Assembly: GCA_021828105.1 (NCBI GenBank)
Contig: JAKATG010000005.1
Span: forward strand, 186,001-250,000
Direction of reading: 5' to 3'
Source of the DNA: Taklimakanibacter sp021828105
Lineage (GTDB): Bacteria; Pseudomonadota; Alphaproteobacteria; Rhizobiales; Aestuariivirgaceae
DNA: 64,000 nucleotides
The position numbers were made by a program, and so were the translations under genes. Below the pieces are notes generated by a model. The model saw only the letters and a program-made list of their open reading frames with translations, had not been told where the DNA came from and did not search any database. Of the stretch, positions 44,104-52,806 are shown piece after piece. Within the stretch, counting starts at the first letter, position 1, and each line of letters begins with the position of its first letter.

Positions 44104-44266
44104 TTCCCTTCTCCCGCGCGCAGCGTGGGAGAAGGTGGCCGAAGGCCGGATGAGGGCTCTTTCGTACCGTGTGCTCTGATCTCGACGAATATTCTCAGCT
44201 GAGACGAAGAGCCCTCACCCGCCCTTCGGGCACCCTCTCCCATTGCTTCGCAACGGGAGAGGGGAA
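44104..44266. repeat. Long composite palindromic repeat, copy 2
   Basis: It has the same three stacked inverted repeats as 18499-18661, including TGAGGGCTCTTT (44151-44162) with AAGAGCCCTCA (44207-44217), and a closing CCCTCTCCC/GGGAGAGGG hairpin. It lies inside the sugar operon, between the binding-protein stop and the permease start. Confidence 0.8.
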
Positions 44267-44299
44267 AAATCGGTGAGGGCTCGCTCACTGTGAGAAGCC

Positions 44300-45955
44300 T
44301 CAGAGCTTCACGGCCATGCCGAGCTTCTCGACCGTATTGTCGGCCGTGGCGCCGGGAAGCTTCTTGAACTCGGCATAGAAGGCTTTCTGCTGATCGACGC
44401 CGAGGCGCTCCGTCGTCTGGTCCCATTCGGCGGCAGCCGTCGCCAGCGCCGCTTTGGGATCGGTGCCGGCCCAGACCGACGTGCACAGACGGTCGAGGCT
44501 CAGGAAATAATCCTGGGCCCCCGGCATGATGATGTCGAGCAGGCCGACATTGGCCGAGTTGTTGAGGTTGATCAGATATTCCTTGGCGCTCGGGAACAGA
44601 TCGCCATAGAGGTCCGACTTGAAATGCGACAGGCGATAGGGATCGCGCAGCGCATAGGGCAGCATCACGCGGGCGAGCGACACCGGCGGCGAAGTCGCCC
44701 ATTGCATGAAAAGATAGGCCGCTTCCGCATTGGGCGAATCCGCCGACAAGGCCTTGTTGTAGCCCGTCGCATGCTCGGGGTTGCCCGGCACCACGGCATA
44801 GCCGACTTTCCCCGCAATGGAAGACTGCGGGATGAAGTTGATGGCCTTGGCGCTTTGCGAATAGTTCGCGCACATGCGTCCCGTCGGCGGCCATGAATAG
44901 ATCATCGCCACCTTGCCCTGCAGGAACGCCGCCCACAGCGAGACCGCATCGAGCTCGTTATTGCCGGGGATCGAGGCCGCATTCGCCGCCAGCATGTTGG
45001 TCAGCGTCTTCATGCCGGCATCGGAGTCGAGACCCGCCTTCATGTCGTCGCCGAACAGCACGCCGCCATTGGCGCGGTATTGCTGCAGGAAGTCGAACTG
45101 GTTGCCCGGGCTTCCGGCCTTGCGGAAATGACCCGCGCCATAGACATTTGGCGCCAGGTTGTCGGTGATGAACTGCGCGACCTGCGAATAGTCCTCCCAG
45201 GTCTTGGGCGGCTCGAGCGCCTTCGAGAATTTCGCCTGATAGGCCTCCTTGAGCTTCGGATCCTCGAAGATGTCCTTGCGATAATAGAGGGCGAACATGT
45301 CGCCGTCGTCGAAGAAGCCCCAGATCTTGCCCTTGTAGGTCGGCAAGGCCTTGTAGAGCGGATGGTAGTCCTCGAGGTCCGCCGGATTCATGTATTTGGC
45401 GATGTAGTCATCAAGCGGCGCGATCACGCCGCCATCGGCCATCGACGGCGTCCAGGCGGGCGAGATGTCGAGCACATCATAGGCGCCGGATCCGGCAATA
45501 TGCTCGGCAACGGCTTTCGAATATTGATCGGGGTTGGAGAGCTCGACGACATTCGACTTGATGCCGGTGAGCTGTTCCCAGACAGGCCCTGAATAGTTGC
45601 GCGGGTCGAGCGCCTGAAGGCCCGCTTCATAGGTCATGTTGAGGGTGATGCCGCCATATTGCTTGGCCGCCTGGACGGCGCGATAGGCCGAGCCATCCGC
45701 CGGACCTTCGGTCGAGGCCTTCATCGCCGCGGCCTGCGCCTTGCCCAGAGGCGTCGAAGGGTCGGCCAGATCGACGGCAGCCTGCGCCAGGGCATTCTCG
45801 GCCCAAGGACTCAATATGGCGCCCGATGTGGCGAGAAGCCCGGTCATCAGGCCGAATTTCTTGATGAAGCTGCGGCGGGTGTTGTCGCCGCGAAGCCAGG
45901 CGTCGACCTCGGCATTGAGGCCGGCTTCGAAATCACGTTTCTCGCGATCATTCAT
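44300..45955 (-). CDS. Sugar ABC substrate-binding protein, Tat-type signal
   Basis: A protein of 551 residues. The N-terminal region has TRRSFIKKFGLMTG, which fits the twin-arginine consensus, then a hydrophobic stretch and an ALAQA cleavage region. The mature part is a large family 1-type carbohydrate-binding protein (GIKSNVVELSNPDQYSKAVA, AYDVLDISPAW, VAMIYSWPPTGRM). The ATG at 45955 follows GGGAGGATTG; an upstream in-frame start adds 13 residues that are not signal-like. It heads the transport part of a sugar-acid or sugar catabolic operon. The ligand is unknown. Confidence 0.87.
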   Translation of the reverse strand: MNDREKRDFEAGLNAEVDAWLRGDNTRRSFIKKFGLMTGLLATSGAILSPWAENALAQAAVDLADPSTPLGKAQAAAMKASTEGPADGSAYRAVQAAKQYGGITLNMTYEAGLQALDPRNYSGPVWEQLTGIKSNVVELSNPDQYSKAVAEHIAGSGAYDVLDISPAWTPSMADGGVIAPLDDYIAKYMNPADLEDYHPLYKALPTYKGKIWGFFDDGDMFALYYRKDIFEDPKLKEAYQAKFSKALEPPKTWEDYSQVAQFITDNLAPNVYGAGHFRKAGSPGNQFDFLQQYRANGGVLFGDDMKAGLDSDAGMKTLTNMLAANAASIPGNNELDAVSLWAAFLQGKVAMIYSWPPTGRMCANYSQSAKAINFIPQSSIAGKVGYAVVPGNPEHATGYNKALSADSPNAEAAYLFMQWATSPPVSLARVMLPYALRDPYRLSHFKSDLYGDLFPSAKEYLINLNNSANVGLLDIIMPGAQDYFLSLDRLCTSVWAGTDPKAALATAAAEWDQTTERLGVDQQKAFYAEFKKLPGATADNTVEKLGMAVKL

Positions 45956-46083
45956 GATGGTCAATCCTCCCAGTTTGAGTGTCCGTTTCGGCACGCTGTG
46001 TTTCTTGGATCGAACCGGCTTTCTGCTGGGCCGGTATGAGTTTCTTGAAAACGACTCTTCTTCTTATTGATCTCCATTTGCTT

Positions 46084-46131
46084 GCGCATGATCTTTTCGG
46101 AAAACCGGTACCCACTTTTCCGGATCATGCG
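46084..46131. repeat. RIME-like palindromic repeat, copy C
   Basis: Ends GCATGATC and GATCATGC flank the core GGAAAACCGGTACCCACTTT shared with copies A and B. It lies between the binding-protein and dehydrogenase genes and reaches into the dehydrogenase 3' end, where it provides the TGA stop. Confidence 0.85.
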
Positions 46132-47171
46132 TAGCGCTTGCGAAAATCGGCGAGGCGCCGCTGCCAGTCCGGATGCTTCAGCACATCGCGGTTGACGATG
46201 CCGCGCGGCTCCAGGCCTTTCTGGATGTCGAGCACCGCCTTGACATCGGCGGCACCGTTGCCGGCGAAGCACTGGTCGGTCCAGCACAGCGCATGCGGCG
46301 CCAGGATCACATTGTCGAGCTTGAGGATGGGATCGTCCGCGTCGGGCGGCTCCTGCTCCAGGACATCGAGGCCGGCGCCGGCGATCTTCCTGTCCTGCAA
46401 AACCTTGGTCAGCGCCTTCTGGTCGACAATGGGACCGCGCGCCGTGTTGATGAAATAGGCCGTGGGTTTCATCAGGCCCAAGCGCTCGGCATTGACCAGA
46501 TGATGGGTCTCGGATGTCAGCGGGCAGCTCACCGAGACGATGTCGGCCTTGCGGAAAACATCCTCCAGCGACACGAGCTCGATGCCGAGCTCGGCCGCGA
46601 CCTGCCGGTCGGCGAAAGGATCATGGGCGATGAACTTCATGTCGAAAGGCTTCGCCATGCGGAACATCTCGGCACCGATATTGCCGATGCCGACCGATCC
46701 CAAAGTGCGCCCGACGAGGCCCACACCCATGTGATCCGAGCGCTTGGCGAAGCCCGCCGCGGCCTCGCGCGTCAGCTTGTCCTTGATCATGAGCTTGCCG
46801 GTCAGAGCGAGCATGAGGGTGATGATCGAGACGGCGACCGGGCGGCGCACGCCGTCGGGCGTGATGACGAGGGCGATACCGGCCTTGCTCAAGGCCGGCA
46901 CGTCGACCGTGTCATAGCCGACGCCGAAACGCGCCACCGCGGCGAGGCGGCCCGATTTGGGCACGCTGTCTTGGGTGAAACGGTGAGCGAGCAGGATCAG
47001 CGCATCGAAATCCTCGAGCTGCTCGGCGCGCAAGGGGTTCTTCGGCTCGAGGAAGGCCATCTCGACATTGGGTGCCGAGGTGAGCGGGCCCAGGTCGAAA
47101 TCGGGATAGGTCGGCGAGCCGTCGGCCTTCTTGAAATCACCGGACAGTGCGACGCGGAAAGGTGCCGGCAT
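46125..47171 (-). CDS. D-2-hydroxyacid dehydrogenase, NAD-binding
   Basis: A protein of 348 residues of the D-isomer-specific family. The NAD motif GIGNIG is at 161-166, with catalytic R245 (NTARGPI), E274 (LEQEPP) and H293 (APHALCW). All are conserved, so it should reduce or oxidise a 2-keto/2-hydroxy acid, with hydroxypyruvate or glyoxylate as likely substrates. It follows the HpcH/HpaI aldolase gene by 9 bases, so it may process the aldol cleavage product. Its last codons and TGA stop lie in a RIME-like repeat. Confidence 0.87.
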   Translation of the reverse strand: MPAPFRVALSGDFKKADGSPTYPDFDLGPLTSAPNVEMAFLEPKNPLRAEQLEDFDALILLAHRFTQDSVPKSGRLAAVARFGVGYDTVDVPALSKAGIALVITPDGVRRPVAVSIITLMLALTGKLMIKDKLTREAAAGFAKRSDHMGVGLVGRTLGSVGIGNIGAEMFRMAKPFDMKFIAHDPFADRQVAAELGIELVSLEDVFRKADIVSVSCPLTSETHHLVNAERLGLMKPTAYFINTARGPIVDQKALTKVLQDRKIAGAGLDVLEQEPPDADDPILKLDNVILAPHALCWTDQCFAGNGAADVKAVLDIQKGLEPRGIVNRDVLKHPDWQRRLADFRKRYA

Positions 47172-47180
47172 CGATGCCTC

Positions 47181-47963
47181 CTATTTCTTCTTGCAACCGG
47201 CGCGCAGCTTCTTGATGCCGTCCTCGAGGGCCGCATGCAGCAGCCAGACATCGCCCGAATAGCAGACGAAATCGAAGCCTTGGCTGTAGATGTCGATGCC
47301 GAGCTCGACATTGGGCACCAGACGGCCCAACGCCTTCTTGTGCTTCTTGGTCGCGGCAATGGTGCGCTCGATGGCGCGCTTGAAATCCTTGTGGTCGAAC
47401 TGGCCGGGAATGCCGAGCGACACCGACAGGTCGAAATGGCCGACCCACAGGCAGTCGACGCCGTCGATCGCCGCCATCTTCTCGGCATTCTCGACCCCTT
47501 CCGCCGTCTCGATCTGGCAGAACAGGGTCGTGCGGCTGTTGGCGGCGGTGAATTTCTCGGCAACGCTGCCCGGGCGGTAGCGGTCATGCGCCACCTGCAG
47601 CGCCACACCGCGCTTGCCCTGCGGATGGTATTTCATCGAATTGACGATGTGGCGCACCTCATCGACATTGCCGACCATGGGCAGCATGAGGCCTTCGGCC
47701 CCCATGTCCATGGCGCGCGCGATGTGATGGTATTCGCGCGACGGCACGCGGACGATTGCCGGGAGGTCGGCGGCCTCGAAATAGCGCAAGGCGCTCTTCA
47801 CCGTCTCGAAGCCGAAGCCCGAATGCTCGAGGTCGAAAAGAGTGAAGTCGCAGCCCGCCGATTTCATGATATGGCCGATGCCCGGCGTGGCGAATTCGAC
47901 GATGAAATGCCCGAATTTCGGCGATTTCGTCTTGGCCATGGCCTTGAGGCCGGAAACACTCAT
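47181..47963 (-). CDS. HpcH/HpaI-family class II aldolase
   Basis: A TIM-barrel aldolase of 260 residues. DLEHSGF (44-50) has the catalytic His, R72 follows, and the metal ligands E152 (CQIETAEGVEN) and D178 (VGHFDLSVSLG) are kept. This family cleaves 4-hydroxy-2-oxo acids or 2-keto-3-deoxy sugar acids to pyruvate plus an aldehyde, a step that fits sugar-acid breakdown in this operon. The start at 47963 has GGGAGGA upstream; an ATG at 47939 is less likely. Confidence 0.87.
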   Translation of the reverse strand: MSVSGLKAMAKTKSPKFGHFIVEFATPGIGHIMKSAGCDFTLFDLEHSGFGFETVKSALRYFEAADLPAIVRVPSREYHHIARAMDMGAEGLMLPMVGNVDEVRHIVNSMKYHPQGKRGVALQVAHDRYRPGSVAEKFTAANSRTTLFCQIETAEGVENAEKMAAIDGVDCLWVGHFDLSVSLGIPGQFDHKDFKRAIERTIAATKKHKKALGRLVPNVELGIDIYSQGFDFVCYSGDVWLLHAALEDGIKKLRAGCKKK

Positions 47964-47980
47964 ACTTTATCCTCCCAAAT

Positions 47981-48289
47981 CTATTCTCTTGAACCTTCAC
48001 AGACGAGATCGCCGGCAATCACCGTCTTCTTCGTCACCAGATGATTGCTGGCCGCCTCGAAGGCGGCGAGGTGCGGCGTCTTCAGATGCTCCTCGAAGGC
48101 CGCGCGGTCGTCATAGATCTCGTAGAGCAGGATGCGGTCGGGCTCGCCTTGCGGCTCGACCACGTCGAAGCGGCTGCAGCCGCGCTCGGTCGCGCAGGAG
48201 GCCCGGGCATTGACGTCGATGGCGCGGCGGAACTCCGCCTTGCTTCCAGGCTTCAGCAGGAAATCGACCAGGATCACATAGCCGGTCAT
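47981..48289 (-). CDS. Antibiotic biosynthesis monooxygenase (ABM/YgiN-like) domain protein
   Basis: A small ferredoxin-like protein of 102 residues, starting MTGYVILVDFLLKPGSKAEF with the DVVEPQGEPDRILLYEIY core and AAFEEHLKTPHL. This is the ABM fold, in which known members oxidise quinols or bind small ligands as dimers. It starts inside the GntR gene end (ATGA overlap), so it belongs to the sugar-acid operon. Its task there is not known; a mutarotase-like or ligand-handling role is as likely as oxygenation. Confidence 0.8.
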   Translation of the reverse strand: MTGYVILVDFLLKPGSKAEFRRAIDVNARASCATERGCSRFDVVEPQGEPDRILLYEIYDDRAAFEEHLKTPHLAAFEAASNHLVTKKTVIAGDLVCEGSRE

Positions 48290-49023
48290 GCATCGGACTC
48301 CATCGCTTCCCAGAACACGCTTTCGACATGAGCGAGGTGATCGCGCATCGCTCTCTCGGCCCTCTCCGGATCGCGCGCGGCGATCGCCTCATAGATGGCC
48401 TTGTGGGCCTTGTAGGCTTTCTCGGCCGTGCCCTTGCGGCCGCGCCAGTTGAGCGTGATGTGGCGCTGCTGCACCAGCCATTCGGCGATGGCCGCATGGA
48501 TCGCCGGAAAGATCGGATTGCGCGGGATGATCGCCAGCACATAGTGGAAGGCGACGTCGGTCTTCTCGAACCGGGCAAGGTCGCTCAAAGCGGCATGATT
48601 GATCTCGAGCGCCAAGCGCAATTGCTCGATGTCATCTTCCGTCGCATGGGCAGCGGCATGGCGGGCGAGGCCCACTTCGAAGAAGAGGCGCGCATTCTGG
48701 AAATTGCGCACGCCGTCATGCGCGGAAAGCATATGCTTGGCGACGCCCGACAAGGCCTCGACCACCACCTCGGCGGTCGGCTGGATGACCTGCGCGCGCT
48801 CGCCCGAGCGCAGCTCGACAAGTCCCATATTGCGCAAGTGAGCGAGGGCCTCGCGGATCGCGGGGCGGCCGACGCCGAATTCGCGCATCAGGTCGCGTTC
48901 GGACGGGAGCAGGTCACCGATGTCATAGGTCCTCTCGATGATGCGAGCCTCGAGCCGCGCCGCGACCTGCTCATAGAGCTTCTGCGGGCGTATGGGCCGG
49001 CTCTCGGCTGGTATACCTGTCAT
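48286..49023 (-). CDS. GntR-family regulator, FadR/FCD subfamily
   Basis: A regulator of 245 residues: N-terminal winged HTH (about 15-75; LLPSERDLMREFGVGRPAIR) and a C-terminal FCD helical domain (about 95-225) with the metal-binding Asp/His set (FEKTDVAFHYVL; HKAIYEAI; MRDHL). It is the first gene of the sugar-acid operon and so probably its regulator. A perfect inverted repeat overlaps its start codon, the position expected for autorepression. Confidence 0.88.
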   Translation of the reverse strand: MTGIPAESRPIRPQKLYEQVAARLEARIIERTYDIGDLLPSERDLMREFGVGRPAIREALAHLRNMGLVELRSGERAQVIQPTAEVVVEALSGVAKHMLSAHDGVRNFQNARLFFEVGLARHAAAHATEDDIEQLRLALEINHAALSDLARFEKTDVAFHYVLAIIPRNPIFPAIHAAIAEWLVQQRHITLNWRGRKGTAEKAYKAHKAIYEAIAARDPERAERAMRDHLAHVESVFWEAMESDA

Positions 49024-49029
49024 ACCAGC
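49007..49029. promoter_or_regulatory. Candidate GntR operator over the regulator start codon
   Basis: GCTGGTAT-N7-ATACCAGC, perfect eight-base arms centred at 49018. The right arm includes the initiation codon at 49021-49023. The GGTAT/ATACC half-sites agree with the GTATAC-type sites described for FadR/FCD regulators. Confidence 0.65.
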
Positions 49030-49201
49030 TACGTTAACCGAAGCCGGGACGGCGTCAAGAGCGCAAAAGCGGGAATCTCGCGGGACCGGAAACGATGATT
49101 CTTTTCAGGAAGTTGTGGGAAGAAGCGAAAGTGATCCTGGAAGTTGCGACGGTGCAATTTCGTACAAGACGACGAGCTTCGGCCTTGCGAGGAAAGGGCC
49201 C

Positions 49202-49876
49202 ATGGATTTCGGCTATGCAGATGAGATCAGGGCGGACTTCCCCGAGCTTGCGGTGGAGGCGCTTCTGGTCGGCGGTATCACGCCCGGCACGGAGGTCTCA
49301 GGTCAGCTTTCCCGCTTTACCGCAGTGGCGACTGAGCGCCTGGGCCCCCGAACGGAATCCGATCTGCCGGAGATCCAGGCCTGGCGGCGCGCTTTCGCCA
49401 AGATGGGATTGAAGCCCACACAATATCGCTGCGCCTCGGAAGCCCTGCTGCGGCGGTTGCGCAAGGAGGGTGCCTTGCCCCGAATCCATCCACTGGTCGA
49501 TCTCTGCAACGCCATCTCGCTCGCTTTTGCAATTCCCGTCGCCGTCATCGACATGGCCATGATGACAGGCCGGCTCGAAGTGCGCCGCGCCAAAGGGACC
49601 GAGATCTACGAAAGCTTCTCGGGCGCGATCGAGCATCCGGAGCCAGAGGAAGTCATCTATGCCGATGCTGGCGGCAATGCCCACGCCCGGCGGTGGACGA
49701 ACCGGCAAAGCGGCCGCTCCGCCATTCGCGCGACGACCGCAACGGCGCTGATAGTCGCCGAAGCGATGCATGCCACGGGCAGGCAGGATGTCGAGCGTCT
49801 GATCGACGCTGTCGCAGCCGCGCTCACCGGGATCAACGGCGTCCATGTCATGGAACGCCAGTCTTTCCCCATTTGA
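49202..49876 (+). CDS. B3/B4-domain protein (phenylalanyl-tRNA synthetase beta-like, COG3382)
   Basis: A stand-alone B3/B4 domain protein of 224 residues. Family features are FPELAVEALLVGGI near the N-terminus, IQAWRRAFAKMGLKPTQYRC and the following SEALLRRL, HPLVDLCNAISLAFAIPV, and a Gly-rich end. In PheRS the B3/B4 domain edits mischarged tRNA; the freestanding version is uncharacterised as far as I know. The ATG at 49202 follows GAGGAAAGG, so an earlier in-frame start at 48992 is rejected. It is divergent from the GntR gene and converges with another GntR gene, 5 bases between the stops. Confidence 0.8.
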   Translation: MDFGYADEIRADFPELAVEALLVGGITPGTEVSGQLSRFTAVATERLGPRTESDLPEIQAWRRAFAKMGLKPTQYRCASEALLRRLRKEGALPRIHPLVDLCNAISLAFAIPVAVIDMAMMTGRLEVRRAKGTEIYESFSGAIEHPEPEEVIYADAGGNAHARRWTNRQSGRSAIRATTATALIVAEAMHATGRQDVERLIDAVAAALTGINGVHVMERQSFPI

Positions 49877-49881
49877 ACGGA

Positions 49882-50580
49882 TCAAGCCTTGGCGAGTTCG
49901 GCGGCCTGCTGGCGCTCCCGCAGCAGCCTGACCAGGGCGTCTCCCGCCGCCAATATATGCTGGCGCAAGAGCCGCGACGCCTTCTTTACGTTTCCCGCCC
50001 GGCACTCGGTCACGATCTCGCGATGCTCGCGCTCGGCCCGCTCGCGCCCATCGGTGTAAGCCAGCTGCATGCGCGCGAAGCGGTCGGTGCTCGTGAGCAG
50101 CTGATCGACGGTCGCCAGCATGCGCGGACTTCTGGCGCGGCGATAGAGGACGGTGTGGAGCTCGGTATTGAGGGCGCCCCAGCGGCCCGGATTCTGGGTC
50201 CTGAGCTCGTCGCTATATTCGGTGAGGATCGCGTCGAGCTTCTCATAATCGGCATCGGTCAGATGGGGCGCCGATTTCTCCAGGAGCGCCGGCTCGAGCA
50301 GCGCCCTGAATTCGAACAGCTCCTCGACCTCTTCGGGCGAAAAGCCGGCGACCACCGCTCCCTTATGCGCCTCCATCTGCACCAGGCCCTCGGCCTCGAG
50401 CAGGATCAGGGCCTCGCGGAAGGGGATGCGGCTGATGCCGAGCTCCTCGGCCAGGACCGCTTGCCGCAAAGGCATGCCGGCCGGATATTCGCCTTCGAGG
50501 ATACGGCGCCGCAATTCATCGGCGGCGGCCGAGGCGCGCGTCGGCGGCATGATCATTCGCTTCGGGGCGGGTCCGGCCAT
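49882..50580 (-). CDS. GntR-family regulator, FCD subfamily
   Basis: A regulator of 232 residues: winged HTH (about 12-75; AADELRRRILEGEYPAGMPL, ELGISRIPFREALILLEAEG) and an FCD domain (about 85-215; ALNTELHTVLY, ERAEREHREIV). It is divergent from the sugar ABC/ribokinase operon at 50703, which it probably controls. No clear operator stands out in the 122-base spacer. Confidence 0.87.
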   Translation of the reverse strand: MAGPAPKRMIMPPTRASAAADELRRRILEGEYPAGMPLRQAVLAEELGISRIPFREALILLEAEGLVQMEAHKGAVVAGFSPEEVEELFEFRALLEPALLEKSAPHLTDADYEKLDAILTEYSDELRTQNPGRWGALNTELHTVLYRRARSPRMLATVDQLLTSTDRFARMQLAYTDGRERAEREHREIVTECRAGNVKKASRLLRQHILAAGDALVRLLRERQQAAELAKA

Positions 50581-50702
50581 GATTCGTCAGTCTAGCGATT
50601 TGCGGGCAGGTTGGCACTCGGGTCCCTGCGATCCGTGCTGGACCATCCGGAAAAGATGCAATAACGTTCGCGGGCTCAAAAAATATGCGTGGGAGGAGCT
50701 TT

Positions 50703-51767
50703 ATGGCTTCGGTCGATGTCGTTGATGTGCGCAAAGCCTATGGCAACCAGGAAGTGATCCATGGCGTGTCGATCGGCATATCGGACGGCGAGTTCGTCAT
50801 CCTGGTCGGACCTTCGGGCTGCGGCAAGTCGACCTTGCTGCGCATGATCGCCGGCCTCGAGCCCATCACCTCGGGCGACATCCGCATTGGCGAGAAAGTG
50901 GTCAACGACCTGCCGCCCAAGGACCGCGACATCGCCATGGTGTTCCAGTCCTATGCCCTCTATCCGCACAAGACGGTGGCCGAGAATATGGGCTTCGCGC
51001 TCAAGATGCGCCGCGCCCCCAAGCCCGAGATCGAGACCCGGGTGAAGCGGGCGGCGGAGATCCTCGACCTCGTGCCCTATCTCGACCGCTATCCGCGCCA
51101 GCTTTCCGGCGGCCAGCGCCAACGCGTCGCCATGGGCCGCGCCATCGTGCGCGATCCGGCGGTGTTCCTGTTCGACGAGCCCCTGTCCAACCTCGACGCC
51201 AAGCTCAGGGTGCAGATGCGGGCCGAGATCAAAGAGCTGCATCAGCGCCTGAAGACGACAACCGTTTACGTGACCCATGACCAGGTCGAGGCCATGACCA
51301 TGGCCGACCGCATCGTGGTGATGCATGACGGCATCGTCGAGCAGTCGGGCTCGCCGCTCGAGCTCTATGACCGCCCCGCCAATATCTTCGTCGCGGGCTT
51401 CATCGGCTCGCCGGCGATGAACCTTCTCAAGGGCAAGATCAAGGTCAACGGCAAAGCGAGCTTCGTCACCGATGACGGCCTCGACCTGCCGCTCGCCGCG
51501 GCGCCGCGCGATTCGGATGGCCGCCCGGCGATCTACGGCATCCGCCCCGAGCATTTCGCGCTTGGCGGCCAGAGCCTCAAGGCGGAAGTATCGGTGATCG
51601 AGCCGACGGGATCGGAAACCCAGGTCTTCGCCAAGCTCGGCGGGCAGAAGGTCGTCGGCGTGTTCCGCGAGCGCATCGCAGCGCGTCCGGGCGAGGACCT
51701 GCCGATGGCGCCCGATCCCAAATCCGTCCATCTCTTCGACAAGGAGACCGGGCTCAGGCTCAACTGA
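50703..51767 (+). CDS. Sugar ABC transporter ATPase, MalK/UgpC type
   Basis: A protein of 354 residues with Walker A GPSGCGKST, signature LSGGQRQR, Walker B FLFDEPLSNLD and a C-terminal OB regulatory domain. The start MASVDVVDVRKAYG at 50703 follows GGGAGGAGC; an upstream ATG at 50685 is less likely. It is the first gene of a plus-strand operon with a kinase, binding protein and two permeases. Confidence 0.9.
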   Translation: MASVDVVDVRKAYGNQEVIHGVSIGISDGEFVILVGPSGCGKSTLLRMIAGLEPITSGDIRIGEKVVNDLPPKDRDIAMVFQSYALYPHKTVAENMGFALKMRRAPKPEIETRVKRAAEILDLVPYLDRYPRQLSGGQRQRVAMGRAIVRDPAVFLFDEPLSNLDAKLRVQMRAEIKELHQRLKTTTVYVTHDQVEAMTMADRIVVMHDGIVEQSGSPLELYDRPANIFVAGFIGSPAMNLLKGKIKVNGKASFVTDDGLDLPLAAAPRDSDGRPAIYGIRPEHFALGGQSLKAEVSVIEPTGSETQVFAKLGGQKVVGVFRERIAARPGEDLPMAPDPKSVHLFDKETGLRLN

Positions 51768-51784
51768 CCGCGCGCGAAGCGACC

Positions 51785-52717
51785 ATGGGCCAGCGCAAAG
51801 GCGTCGCCATCCTCGGAATCTTCGTCGCCGACCTCGCTTTCCGCGCCGGGCGATTGCCGGGCATCGGCGAGACGATCGCGGGCTCAGGCTTCAAGGTCGG
51901 TCCCGGCGGCAAGGGGTCCAACCAGGCGGTCGCCGCGGCGCGCGCCGGAGCCCAAGTAACCTTCATCTCGAAGATCGGCCGCGATGAATTCGGCGCCATC
52001 GCGCTCGCCACCTGGAAAAAGGAAGGAATCACGCCGCGCGTCATCGAGATGACGGATCAGCCGACGGGTGCCGCCTTCATCTATGTGAATGAGGTGAATG
52101 GCGACAACGCCATCATCGTCGTGCCGGGGGCGGCGGCGACGATCGGCGCGAGCGACGTCGAAGCGGCGGAAAGTGCAATCCGCGAGGCGTCGGTCTTCAT
52201 CACCCAGCTCGAGCAGCCGGTCGCGGCCGCCAGGCGCGGCCTCGAGATCGCCAAGGCCGCGGGCGCCATCACCATCTTCAACCCGGCGCCGGCGGAGCGC
52301 TTCGACGATGCGCTCTATGGCCTATGCGACTATGTCACGCCGAATGAAAGCGAAGCCACCCTGTTGACGGGCATCACCGTCAGGACCGCCGATGACGCGC
52401 GCAAGGCCGGCGATGTCTTTCTCAAGAAAGGCGCCAAGGCAGCGTTGATCACGCTGGGAGAGGCCGGATCCTATCTCCATTCGGCGAGCCAATCGGTGCT
52501 GGTGCCGGCGTTCAAGGCGGGCCCCGTGGTCGAGACGACGGGGGCAGGAGATGCGTTCAATGGCGGACTTGCCGCGGCGCTCGCCGAAGGCGCCTCGGCG
52601 CTCGAAGCCGCACGCTTCGGTTCGGCGGTCGCCGGCATTTCCGTCACGCGGGCGGGAACAGCGCCTTCCATGCCGAGCCGCCACGAAGTCGACGCGCTGC
52701 TGAAGAAAGCTATCTGA
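51785..52717 (+). CDS. Ribokinase-family (PfkB) sugar kinase
   Basis: A protein of 310 residues with the PfkB signature 1 region (GPGGKGSNQAVAAARAGA) and signature 2 (TTGAGDAFNGGLAAAL) holding the catalytic Asp in GAGD. The overall form is closest to ribokinase, which phosphorylates ribose at O5. It lies 17 bases after the ATPase gene and before the binding-protein gene, so it probably phosphorylates the imported sugar. The sugar is not necessarily ribose, because the transporter is of the Ugp/Mal type rather than the Rbs type. Confidence 0.85.
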   Translation: MGQRKGVAILGIFVADLAFRAGRLPGIGETIAGSGFKVGPGGKGSNQAVAAARAGAQVTFISKIGRDEFGAIALATWKKEGITPRVIEMTDQPTGAAFIYVNEVNGDNAIIVVPGAAATIGASDVEAAESAIREASVFITQLEQPVAAARRGLEIAKAAGAITIFNPAPAERFDDALYGLCDYVTPNESEATLLTGITVRTADDARKAGDVFLKKGAKAALITLGEAGSYLHSASQSVLVPAFKAGPVVETTGAGDAFNGGLAAALAEGASALEAARFGSAVAGISVTRAGTAPSMPSRHEVDALLKKAI

Positions 52718-52806
52718 TCCGCTGCCGCCGTTCTCGCTTTCGATTGACAGGCGTGCTGCACATACTAACATGTTAGGCAAGAACAGATTGCAAAGGGAGG
52801 ACTATC

